Positions 8,530 to 16,179 of a stretch of DNA of 64,000 nucleotides are shown here, one piece after another; the first letter of the stretch is position 1; the number at the start of each line of letters is the position of its first letter. The stretch covers positions 62,001 through 126,000 of the forward strand of contig NZ_BAACAP010000246.1 of the NCBI RefSeq assembly GCF_045865695.1, given 5' to 3'. Position numbers and translations under genes: made by a program. This stretch comes from Scytonema sp045865695 (GTDB lineage: Bacteria; Cyanobacteriota; Cyanobacteriia; Cyanobacteriales; Nostocaceae). The notes beneath the pieces are model-generated. The model searched no databases, had not been told where the DNA came from, and saw only the letters and a list, made by a program, of their open reading frames with translations.

Positions 8530-9702
8530 CTAAAAACGCAAGATCTCTCGTTGGTAGTTTTTTGGAAGTGGTTCTACCTCCCAAACTAATCCTTCTGCTG
8601 GTTCATTAAATGCAACCTCAATATACAGTAAATCTACTGGCGTTATAGCTCTATCTTCATTGTTCTCAAATGGTTGCAAATCTTCTGTTAAAAGTCTTAA
8701 CTTAAATCCAGCAGGAATTTGCTTGCCCAAAGCAACATTTCTCAGTTCAAACCGCCATCTTTGTTCTTCCGGTTTGCCTTGAGGAAGTACTCGCAATTCA
8801 TACTGTTGACCTGCAATATCTAATCGCTTTATCAACACGGGCTTTAATTGCTCTTGCACCCCCCGCCCTCCAGCAAGACTCGATTGTGGTTCCATTTGTA
8901 CCCAGCCTGCTTGTTGTGCTAAGTCTGAAATACCATTGACTATCCAATTGAGAACAGACCACTGTTCTGGAAGACTCTGACGGCGTTCGTACAACCGTTG
9001 TCTCCATCCTCCATGTTCTAAAAGTGCTCCCCATATTGTAAAAGGAACGGCTAGCCGTGGTAAAATTACAGTAGTATTACCCAATCGCTGTATTAAATTA
9101 TCTGCTTGAACTAGCGTTAAGGATTGAAGGGGCGTAACTACACTCCGAGTTGTTTCTGTAGGGCAAAGTTGGCGCGTGACCCAGAGGATGTTTAAGTCTG
9201 GAATTAGGTCTTCCTTGTCTAGGGAATAAGTGCGATCGCGTACATCATAGCTGCCTTTTGTCTTAAGTTTTTCATGAGTCGCGTACCCCGCAATTTTTAT
9301 CCAACCTTCTTCTGGATTGACTTGTGTTGCCAAGTAGTAATCAGCCGCCCAAGTGGGAATATCTACCCATTCTTGTGGAACGCGCAATTCACTCAAATCT
9401 ATCGCCTCAGTAGGAATTAACACCATTCGTGTTGTTCCGAAAACAATGGCTGTACCATTCACGACTTCCCAAATACTGGCAGAGGTTGCAGCATTTGACC
9501 AAGGAGTAGCCGAAGGAATATGTTCCTCCCGCAGCCAAGGAAGAAAAGTACTCAAGCAAATTTGATTGAGATAAGCATTCCAACGACGACTGAGTGTCGA
9601 AAAAGATTGGCTATGCTCGCAAGCTCGTACTTGGACTGTTTGTGGTATTTCCAAGTACAACTGAGTTATGTCGGCAAAAGCTTTGGTTGAGTTAAAAGTC
9701 AT
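8530..9702 (-). CDS. DUF1822 family protein
   Basis: 390 residues. I chose the ATG at 9702. A GTG one codon upstream is equally well placed after AGGAG. It matches the cyanobacterial DUF1822 family, with conserved Trp-rich segments (WVDIPTWAADYYLATQVNPEEGW near residues 110-135) and a C-terminal LYIEVAFNEPAEGLVWEVEPLP block. No membrane segment or catalytic motif is evident, and the function is unknown. It starts about 11 bp after the stop of a sigma-70-like gene, so the two form an operon. In other cyanobacteria, as I recall, DUF1822 genes accompany such sigma-like factors and caspase or CHAT-domain genes. Here the orthocaspase is divergently transcribed next door. Confidence 0.8.
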   Translation of the reverse strand: MTFNSTKAFADITQLYLEIPQTVQVRACEHSQSFSTLSRRWNAYLNQICLSTFLPWLREEHIPSATPWSNAATSASIWEVVNGTAIVFGTTRMVLIPTEAIDLSELRVPQEWVDIPTWAADYYLATQVNPEEGWIKIAGYATHEKLKTKGSYDVRDRTYSLDKEDLIPDLNILWVTRQLCPTETTRSVVTPLQSLTLVQADNLIQRLGNTTVILPRLAVPFTIWGALLEHGGWRQRLYERRQSLPEQWSVLNWIVNGISDLAQQAGWVQMEPQSSLAGGRGVQEQLKPVLIKRLDIAGQQYELRVLPQGKPEEQRWRFELRNVALGKQIPAGFKLRLLTEDLQPFENNEDRAITPVDLLYIEVAFNEPAEGLVWEVEPLPKNYQREILRF

Positions 9703-9713
9703 CACGGCTACTC

Positions 9714-10919
9714 CTATTGCGTTGGCGAATGGCTATAGTAGACTTTTAACCATTCCTCCATAATGGTGTTGATATATTTAAATACCTCTGAGTTTAGAGA
9801 AATATGCAGTACCTCTTGGCTCCAAACACCAAGTTCTTTCAGTAAAAGTTCTCTTGACCTGGTTAGCCGCCGAGAAACTGTATACTGTTTGACATTTAGC
9901 TGTTTTGCAATCTCCTGTTGAGTCAGGTCTTGTTTGTAGTAGAGTTGGAGAATTGTCCGGGCTTCTGGCTCTAGCTTGGCAACAGACGCTTGTAACACAC
10001 CATTGATTTGGGTTTGTTGCGATCGCCTGTTTAATTCTTCTTCTCGTGCAATAATTTCCGTAAATAATGATTCTTGGGCAAATTGCGGTAAATTATCTAG
10101 TAATTCTCCTGATGCGTTCTCTCCTTTAGGAACATTAAGTGACGCAAAAGTTGGATACAAATAAGAGCGTGCTGCTTTCGCACAAACATTCATCCACTTT
10201 TCCAAAGTTTCTGGACTGCACTCTGCTCCTGGTTGATTTAATTGAGTGTGACGTTCGGAGTTATACAGTTGTGCAATTGCCTTCCATGTGCTTTCCTCTG
10301 GCTTATGAGAAAATTTGGGACCACAAGTCGCTGGTAGTTGTGGAACATACTCAACCTGGTAACATTTCCACGCTAACAAGTAACAAGCAACTGTATCCGA
10401 ACTGAGTCCTGCATTGTTTAAAGATTCTATCAGTTGCTTTTGGCTGAGCTTGCGTAACAATTTCCAATTGGTGCAAATATCGACTTCGTGCTGCTGGCGC
10501 AAGATTTCTTTAAGTTCTCTGCTAAAAACTGCGCTGGCATAATGTTTCAGGTGAAATCCTAATTGAGGGTTGAATCCTTTTAATACTTTACCGATTCGTG
10601 CGATCGCTATTTGAAAGCAGTCAGATGGCGTGTACTGTATTGCCGAAAAGCTAGAAATTGTTTTTTGCACTGCCCAATAGCAAACCTCTTGCAAGTAAGC
10701 TGATAAATGTGCCTCACCTAATTTCGTACTTTCTTTATGCCATAATTTATACCAGTAAATAGCCCAAAAATTTTCAGAAGTTTCTGGTTTTGGCAGGCTA
10801 GATTGGCAAGCGAGCATACTACGACGCAGCTTGGGGTCAGTCGCCCAACCACTTGCTTTGTCTCCATCAAATTGTAGGAAAGTCGAAAAGACCTCAACAA
10901 TGCTTTGGCGGGGACGCAT
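9714..10919 (-). CDS. Sigma-70-like RNA polymerase sigma factor (cyanobacterial group 3/ECF-like)
   Basis: 401 residues from an ATG at 10919. The N-terminal ~250 residues are divergent. The C-terminus holds a clear region-4 helix-turn-helix, VAKLEPEARTILQLYYKQD with LTQQEIAKQLNVKQYTVSRRLTR (about residues 315-358). This supports a DNA-dependent transcription initiator acting on a specific regulon. The downstream partner is the DUF1822 gene, 11 bp away. The divergent neighbour is an orthocaspase, 453 bp away, which suggests control of a stress or death response, but no target promoter can be shown. A conventional region 2 is hard to see, so it could be a specialised regulator. Confidence 0.75.
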   Translation of the reverse strand: MRPRQSIVEVFSTFLQFDGDKASGWATDPKLRRSMLACQSSLPKPETSENFWAIYWYKLWHKESTKLGEAHLSAYLQEVCYWAVQKTISSFSAIQYTPSDCFQIAIARIGKVLKGFNPQLGFHLKHYASAVFSRELKEILRQQHEVDICTNWKLLRKLSQKQLIESLNNAGLSSDTVACYLLAWKCYQVEYVPQLPATCGPKFSHKPEESTWKAIAQLYNSERHTQLNQPGAECSPETLEKWMNVCAKAARSYLYPTFASLNVPKGENASGELLDNLPQFAQESLFTEIIAREEELNRRSQQTQINGVLQASVAKLEPEARTILQLYYKQDLTQQEIAKQLNVKQYTVSRRLTRSRELLLKELGVWSQEVLHISLNSEVFKYINTIMEEWLKVYYSHSPTQ

Positions 10920-11164
10920 GAATCAAAAGTGTAAAGATTTCTAAAGAGAAAGGGTTTGTTCGTATTTTCTCTAGTTTATTACAAAGAGCTTGGTTCAATA
11001 AAATTTTGCAGCTTTTGCGTAATTCTTACAACAGAATCTGATTTTTAATACTATAAAGGCACAAACTCTATTTGATAGAATGTTAACTATAGATTACAGA
11101 TTCCCAAATTCTTTCAGGATATAACAGGTAAATTGGAGATAATACCCCTCATTCGGTACTCTCT

Positions 11165-11290
11165 CGTTTCGGTACTCTCTCGTTCCTAGCCAGAGGCTAG
11201 GAATGCATACCGCGAGGCTCCGCCTCGCAAGAGACGGGAGGCGGAGCCTCCGCTCAAAGGCATTCCCAGGCGGAACCTGGGAACGAGGTG
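11165..11290. repeat. Palindromic repeat with CGTTCC...GGAACG ends
   Basis: Nested inverted repeats: CCTAGCC/GGCTAGG, GAGGCTCCGCCTC/GAGGCGGAGCCTC and TTCCCAGG/CCTGGGAA, bounded by TCGTTCC and GGGAACGAG. It is a dispersed cyanobacterial repeat lying in the 10920-11371 gap between the divergent sigma and caspase genes. No other feature was recognised in that gap apart from AT-rich promoter-like DNA. Confidence 0.7.
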
Positions 11291-11371
11291 AGGGAGCTAA
11301 GTACTCATCAAAATCGATGTATTAATAGTACTATGTAAGGTGTCCAAGCTGGTTGCAAAAAGGTAAACAAA

Positions 11372-13579
11372 ATGTCTCCTCTCGGTGTTGGTACTAGTTG
11401 CTCTGCTCATACTCTGACAACAGGGGAAGCCAAGCTTTGGGTTTTTTTAGTCGGGGTGAATCACTACGAAGATGAAAACTTGCCCTCTTTACGCTATCCT
11501 GCAATTGATTGTCAGGGATTAGCCGAAGCATTGGCAAAAGCAACACAAGGATTTCCAAAAAAGGAAGTCATCATTCATCATGATTTTGGCAAATATTCTC
11601 CTACCCTACAGACAGTTCGTAGGAGCTTGCAACAACTCGTCGCCCAAACTCGTTATCAAGACACAGTGTTGTTGTATTTTTCCGCACACGGGATGTTAGA
11701 TCCGAGTACTCAACAAGCGGTGTTGTGTTTGTCAGATACGAAGAAAGACCATCTCTTAACTTCAGGGTTGAGTTTGCAGGAACTCTTGCAAATTTTAAGT
11801 GCTAGTTCTGCCCGCCAACAGTTACTCTGTTTGGATACGTGCCATAGTGGTGACATGGTGCTTGTAGGGTCGGGAGCAAAGGGAGCAACGGCTATAGATG
11901 AAAATAGTATGGTTAATGCTCAGGAGATTACACATCAACTACAGGAAGTATTACGAAAACGAGCTTCTCAAAGTAAAGGATTTTGTGCGTTATTGTCTTG
12001 CGACCAAGGGCAGCAGTCCTGGGAATTTCCCGAGCTAGGGCATGGGCTGTTCACTTATTATCTCATGAAAGGACTCTTAGGTGAAGCTGCAGACTCCCAA
12101 GGTGTAATAGACGCTGATGGGCTTTACAAATATGTTTATTCTCAAACTCTCAGATATATTGATAAAAAAAACCAACAACTGCGTTTGATCAATCAGCAAA
12201 AGCTAAGCCGAGGCGAAACGTATCTTCATCCAGAATACCCGTTGCAAACTCCCAAAAGAATTGTAGAAGGAGTGGGAGAGTTAATTGTTGGATTAAAACA
12301 TAGAGCAAGCGCTGAAGTTGGTTCTGTACGACGAGCTTTAATTGTTGATGCGTTCAATAGCAAAACTTCTCGCGCCCTCAGTCAAGTTCTAAGAGGGGCT
12401 GGTGGTTTTGAACTGGAGTATTTGCCTAAAAAAGGAACGGTATGGACAGAAATTAACGAAGCAATCCGATCTTGTTTGTATTGTCAGAGTACAAAATCCT
12501 CAAATACGCTCGGAGGCTTTCCTACAATCAAACAAACAACAACAGCGTTGCTATATTTACGGGGTCAAATTGAGGAGAGCCAAGATGGGGAAGCTTGGTT
12601 AGTATTAGGAGATGGTGTGCGGATTAGCCGTTCTTGGTTAAAACAGGAATTGTGCCGTTGTGCAAACACTCAGCAAATTGTTGTGCTAGATTGTCCTGGG
12701 GCAACTTCCCTGGCAAAATGGGTGGAAGAGTTACAACTGGGTTCCGAACAAGGACAATGCGCGATCGCAGTTGCTACGCCTCCACAACAACCAGAACTAT
12801 TTTCCCAGATGGTACTAGAAACTCTAACAGCTGCAGATACACAAGTCGGGTTACCAGTTGCTGGGTGGATTGCTCAATTGCAAACACTTCTAGAACTCAG
12901 AGGAATCCCGCTTCATCTTTGGCTGTCATCAGCACCTGGTGTCCTTGATATATTACCCGGTAATCTAGCCCGTATTCCCAATCTAAAAGTAGAAATAGGA
13001 GAAGATAGGGAAAACCAAAGTTTTAATATTACCCCTACGCAGCAGTTTCAAGAAACTTCAAAAATTGCTATTGTTCAACCTTCAAATAATTTTAATGTAT
13101 TAGAAAAGAACAAAGCTTCTTCCTATTTATATCTTAACTCCGAACAGCAAGGACAACTAGAACATCTGCTAGTAGAATCTCTCGGACCAATTGCTCGTAC
13201 CTTATTAAAAAAAGTTTTGGGAAAAGTAAATACTTCTGAAGAATTGATCGAGAAATTGGCACGACACATATTACCTCAGCAACGGACTAAATTCGAGCAA
13301 CAAGCAAAGTTGATTTTACAAGCAGCCTCTGCTCAACCTCAACCAAAGTCAATTTGTTCTCACAGTCAAGAAAATCAAGTTCTTGATGAAAAGTTTCTTC
13401 GTCAATGCGAGCAACACTTAGCTAAGTTAGTTGGTCCGATTGCTCCTTTTCTAATTAAAAAGGCTATAAAGGCTCAACCATCCATTTCGCAAATAGAATT
13501 AATCAATAGATTAATGGTATATATTCCCAATTCTCAACAGGCTAAAGAGTTTCAACAGCAGTTAGGAGAATATTTATAA
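11372..13579 (+). CDS. Orthocaspase (caspase family, peptidase C14) with tandem C-terminal adaptor-like domains
   Basis: 735 residues from an ATG at 11372, preceded by AAAAAGG. The p20 caspase domain (residues about 20-260) has the dyad His106 (YFSAHG) and Cys157 (LDTCHSG). A second region (about 320-540) repeats the fold pattern in degenerate form: ALLYLRG lacks the His and IVVLDCPGA keeps a Cys, so it may be an inactive caspase-like copy. The last ~145 residues hold two copies of a ~60-residue helical domain (about 590-650 and 672-735) with a VGPIAxxLxKK core. The same tandem pair ends the kinase at 35698. Predicted cytoplasmic protease; trigger and substrates unknown. A copy of a palindromic repeat begins right after its stop codon. 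Confidence 0.85.
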   Translation: MSPLGVGTSCSAHTLTTGEAKLWVFLVGVNHYEDENLPSLRYPAIDCQGLAEALAKATQGFPKKEVIIHHDFGKYSPTLQTVRRSLQQLVAQTRYQDTVLLYFSAHGMLDPSTQQAVLCLSDTKKDHLLTSGLSLQELLQILSASSARQQLLCLDTCHSGDMVLVGSGAKGATAIDENSMVNAQEITHQLQEVLRKRASQSKGFCALLSCDQGQQSWEFPELGHGLFTYYLMKGLLGEAADSQGVIDADGLYKYVYSQTLRYIDKKNQQLRLINQQKLSRGETYLHPEYPLQTPKRIVEGVGELIVGLKHRASAEVGSVRRALIVDAFNSKTSRALSQVLRGAGGFELEYLPKKGTVWTEINEAIRSCLYCQSTKSSNTLGGFPTIKQTTTALLYLRGQIEESQDGEAWLVLGDGVRISRSWLKQELCRCANTQQIVVLDCPGATSLAKWVEELQLGSEQGQCAIAVATPPQQPELFSQMVLETLTAADTQVGLPVAGWIAQLQTLLELRGIPLHLWLSSAPGVLDILPGNLARIPNLKVEIGEDRENQSFNITPTQQFQETSKIAIVQPSNNFNVLEKNKASSYLYLNSEQQGQLEHLLVESLGPIARTLLKKVLGKVNTSEELIEKLARHILPQQRTKFEQQAKLILQAASAQPQPKSICSHSQENQVLDEKFLRQCEQHLAKLVGPIAPFLIKKAIKAQPSISQIELINRLMVYIPNSQQAKEFQQQLGEYL

Positions 13580-13584
13580 AGCCT

Positions 13585-13657
13585 TGGCGAATAGAATTCG
13601 CAGCTATACAAGCGAAACCCACCTACGTGGGTTTTCTTAGTCCGCGTAGGCGGACTT
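13585..13657. repeat. Left half of a palindromic repeat, interrupted by the composite element
   Basis: It begins GGCGAATAGAATTCGC and contains CCCACCTACGTGGG and TCCGCGTAGGCGGACTT, then stops where the composite element starts. The matching right half resumes at 18477. An intact copy is at 18561-18663. Confidence 0.85.
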
Positions 13658-14075
13658 GAGGTTGAGCCGAGATACGTGTAAAAACCTGCAAGATGGTCTG
13701 AAAAGCCTTGTTGTATAAAAGCTTGAGCGTTTTTGACACGAGACAAAAGATTTGTGCATAAATGTACTGGCACTTTCTGTGTAATAATTGCTTTTTTGTA
13801 GCAAACAGAATTTAATATACTGTTTGCTTGGATGCTCATCCTTGAGTCTGTAATCCTCTAGTTATAAGAGTTTCGCACAATCCTCTGTGACCAAGGATAT
13901 GGCGAGCGCGTAGGAAAAATCGTTAATAAAGTTAATAAACACTTCTGTTTTTGTAGCGATACATACACCAAAATTTCACTCTCCTGTCAATTTACTTAAA
14001 AATCGCTACAAGCTATAAATAGCAGGTGTTTCTAGATCATCTTGCAGGTTTTTACACGTATCTCGGCTCAACCTC
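13658..14075 (+). mobile_element. 418-bp miniature inverted-repeat element, copy A
   Basis: It has ~47-bp terminal inverted repeats starting GAGGTTGAGCCGAGATACG. Inside are an inverted pair TGTAGCGAT/ATCGCTACA and a direct repeat TTAATAAAG/TTAATAAAC. It is nearly identical to copy B at 18059-18476 in the opposite orientation; I noticed one internal difference (GCGCGTAGG versus GCGCGCAGG) besides variation between its two ends. Its inner end truncates the recombinase gene. A 60-codon frame inside it starts MSIQANSILNS and is unlikely to be a real protein. Confidence 0.88.
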
Positions 14076-14648
14076 TGATCGGGATTTACCGCCCTTGCCC
14101 CCAACAACTTCAAGTTGTCCAGAGTCCCCTCGCGGTGTTAAATCTTCCCATTTTAAACGCGACAATTCACTTACACGAATTCCAATAGCATAAAATAAGC
14201 GTAAAATCAATCTGTTTCTAAGATTTTTTTCGGCATGAGTTAACAAAATTATTTCAGTTTCGCTGAGTATGCGCTTGCTGAGAGAGTCAGGAGGGGATTT
14301 TAGAGTTAATGCTGCTCCAGCGTTCACTTGGGTCATGCCAATTTTGGTGGCAAAACTCAATAACGATTTAACGATAGAGAGATAGGTTTTCTGACTGCTG
14401 GGTGATAATTTCAACTCTTCCAGATGCCCCGCATACTGATATAGATCCTCAAGACTAATTTCGGGTATTGGCTTTGCTACAAAAGCCAAAAAATTGGTAA
14501 CGATGCGACGATACGCTTCTTCACTGTTTTCAGATTTTGCATACAACCACATTTCAACCAATCTTGCTTGGGCATCGAGTGGGGCAAGGTGGTTTAGTTG
14601 ATGGCGTTCTTCTAGATTATGGACAAGGGCGATCGGCATTTTTAGCAT
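14052..14648 (-). pseudogene. Tyrosine recombinase/integrase (XerC/D-like), C-terminally truncated
   Basis: 198 residues from an ATG at 14648. The N-terminal core-binding domain (about 20-110) and the start of the catalytic domain are present, including the first catalytic Arg (IGIRVSELSRLKWEDL, about 160-175) and the beta-hairpin Lys region (VVGGKGGKSRS). The reading frame then enters the terminal repeat of the 418-bp element and ends EVEPRYV. The HxxR and Tyr motifs are missing, so it cannot be an active recombinase. It is divergent from the small gene at 14785, with a cluster of TTGTnnACAA sites between them. The pairing suggests a remnant of a plasmid or integrative element. Confidence 0.85.
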
Positions 14649-14689
14649 GATGAAAGACGTATAAGAGTAATTATGTCACTTTCAAAACA

Positions 14690-15090
14690 ACGTGTACACG
14701 GGCGTCTACACCTTGTATGCATTTTTAGCTGTTGACGAATTCCGCTACAATGTTGTATACAAACTGTTTACAAAAGTCTACGCTATGAAAAATAGCCAAG
14801 TCATTTCGTACCGGATAGGTGATGTTGAATTACAAGTTTTAAGACAACACCAACACCCAGGGGAAAGCTTGAATCAAACTGCACAACGCCTACTCCGGGA
14901 AGCTTTAGGTTTGTCCACAACGTCAAAAGAATTATCTACAACTCCATTGTATACTTTGTCTACAAATGATGTAGACAATCGCATTGCCTCTCAACTTGCA
15001 CCTCTCCAAGAAAAGCTAAACCAACTGGAAACAGCTTTGGGGGAGTTCATCGCCTGAGTGTAAACAATTCTGTTAACAATGTAGACACGC
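14690..15090. promoter_or_regulatory. Cluster of TTGTnnACAA-type palindromic sites
   Basis: At least nine related motifs: GTGTACAC (14692), GTCTACAC (14704), TTGTATACAA (14753), TGTTTACA (14765), TTGTCCACAA (14911), TTGTATAC (14947), TTGTCTACAAA (14956), GTAGACAA (14971), TGTTAACA (15071) and GTAGACAC (15081). They span the divergent promoter region and continue through the small gene at 14785 and past its end. They look like operators or iteron/centromere-like sites for a small DNA-binding protein, probably the one encoded here. Confidence 0.6.
14785..15057 (+). CDS. Small putative DNA-binding protein (plasmid-type regulator)
   Basis: 90 residues from an ATG at 14785. The longer upstream frame has no better start. 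The N-terminus (MKNSQVISYRIGDVELQVL, then GESLNQTAQRLLREALGL) resembles a strand followed by helices, as in ribbon-helix-helix antitoxin or partition regulators. The C-terminal third is a short coiled coil (LAPLQEKLNQLETALGEF). It is surrounded and interrupted by TTGTnnACAA palindromes, which makes autoregulation likely. The next small gene follows within 57 bp. The function is inferred, with no family match I can name. Confidence 0.6.
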   Translation: MKNSQVISYRIGDVELQVLRQHQHPGESLNQTAQRLLREALGLSTTSKELSTTPLYTLSTNDVDNRIASQLAPLQEKLNQLETALGEFIA

Positions 15091-15113
15091 TCAGGCAACC
15101 AGATTATCAGGCA

Positions 15114-15347
15114 GTGCGCGATAAGCAAAGCTTGCTCGCTGTGCGAGATCGCATTTTGAAGAATTGGAGAGTTGCTCGTGGTCCCGAAAAGAAAGAACGA
15201 ATTGCGATCGCGATCGACCTTTTTATTGACGAGTTGCTTGCCAGCACCGACTCTCCACATCCTAGTTCTAGTTTAGAAAATCCCAATTTGGAGCTAGAAC
15301 CAAAGGGAGAAAAGCAATCGCCCAAAACCAAATCTAGACAAGTTTAA
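15114..15347 (+). CDS. Small hypothetical protein (cargo of composite element)
   Basis: 77 residues from a GTG at 15114. The frame is open upstream through the TTGTnnACAA region but offers no ATG, so the start is uncertain. The N-terminal half is helical and basic (VRDRILKNWRVARGPEKKE, then IAIAIDLFIDELL). The C-terminal half is a low-complexity, Pro/Ser/Lys-rich tail. It runs in the same direction just after the putative DNA-binding protein, so they likely form an operon. I do not recognise the family. A partner of the regulator is possible. Confidence 0.5.
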   Translation: MRDKQSLLAVRDRILKNWRVARGPEKKERIAIAIDLFIDELLASTDSPHPSSSLENPNLELEPKGEKQSPKTKSRQV

Positions 15348-15371
15348 TCTGAGTAAAATCTGATTAACTGT

Positions 15372-15395
15372 AAAAAAAGGTGGGTATTCCCCACC
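15372..15395 (-). terminator. Rho-independent terminator for the toxin-immunity operon
   Basis: Read on the minus strand: GGTGGG, a 5-base loop and CCCACC, followed by a run of seven T. It lies 65 bp downstream of the immunity gene stop and between convergent genes. Confidence 0.7.
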
Positions 15396-15459
15396 AGAAA
15401 AATTAGCATATTATTGCTGATTCTTTTATTTGGTATAAGCTCCCTTTTGATGCTCACAC

Positions 15460-16158
15460 TCAAATCTCTGAAAGTTGGTTTGAACTCTTGTTGCAATTTA
15501 AGTATTCCTCGAACAGTTCAAAAAATCTTTCTAAAGCTTCATGCTCATCCATAGAATAAAAGAGAATTATTTTAGCCCATGATTGGTTTGATTTAATTCC
15601 ATATCTTTCTCGTATCCAAGATTGAAACCCTTCAAACTCTCTTTCCTGTTCGGTGGGAGCTAAACCAACTTCTCTTCGAGCCAGAATGTATCCTCTTAAA
15701 TACATATCAGCTCGGGTGATTGAGGCTGTACCTAAGAACATACCTGGTCTCTTTTTAATTCGTCCCAAAAGTTCATAGAAATCATAATTTATTCTGGTTT
15801 TCAAATTATATTCATTAAATTCAAAAACTTTTCCTACTTCAGTTTTTTCACTTTCTACTCTCTCTTGCTCACTCAAAAACATTTCAAAGTCTTTGAAAAA
15901 AGAATTAAAAGCACGTCTCTCACTTCCACTTTCAAAGAGAATTATCCCTGACCATGATTGAGTTACTGTAGTTTTTGCTCTTTCTTGTATCCACTGTTGA
16001 AATCCATTAAGTGCGGAGGCTTCTTGAACAAATTTCAAATCACTTAGAGTACCGAGATACCCAACTAGGAAGGCATAAAGACAAGTAATGGATGGCTGTC
16101 CTAAGTAGAGAACTGGGTTATCTTTAATATCTTGGAGAAGTTTAGAGAAAGTCTTCAT
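15460..16158 (-). CDS. Putative immunity protein with two tandem repeats
   Basis: 232 residues from an ATG at 16158. The protein is two copies of a ~95-residue unit (about 5-95 and 122-218). Each runs LLxxIKxxPxxYLGxxSIT, then FQxWIxER, SWxxIILFxS, then an acidic FFxxFExxL helix. No membrane segment or catalytic motif is seen. It starts 21 bp after the stop of the papain-fold toxin gene and shares its strand, the standard place for the cognate immunity gene of a polymorphic toxin. The immunity role is inferred from position. The repeat architecture could give one binding surface per repeat. Cargo of the composite element. Confidence 0.7.
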   Translation of the reverse strand: MKTFSKLLQDIKDNPVLYLGQPSITCLYAFLVGYLGTLSDLKFVQEASALNGFQQWIQERAKTTVTQSWSGIILFESGSERRAFNSFFKDFEMFLSEQERVESEKTEVGKVFEFNEYNLKTRINYDFYELLGRIKKRPGMFLGTASITRADMYLRGYILARREVGLAPTEQEREFEGFQSWIRERYGIKSNQSWAKIILFYSMDEHEALERFFELFEEYLNCNKSSNQLSEI

Positions 16159-16179
16159 ATTGATTCTCTACAATAGAAT

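Noticed and set aside
8240..8533. 97-codon frame on the + strand
   Set aside because: It covers G-runs and a known palindromic repeat, has no ribosome binding site and shows no protein-like pattern.
12634..12948. 104-codon frame inside the orthocaspase gene
   Set aside because: It is in an alternative frame of a well-supported gene and has no family similarity.
13552..13839. 95-codon frame (and its partner at 18295-18492) starting MSIQANSILNS
   Set aside because: It lies inside the 418-bp miniature element, runs through the terminal repeat into different flanking DNA in each copy, and so is not a conserved protein.
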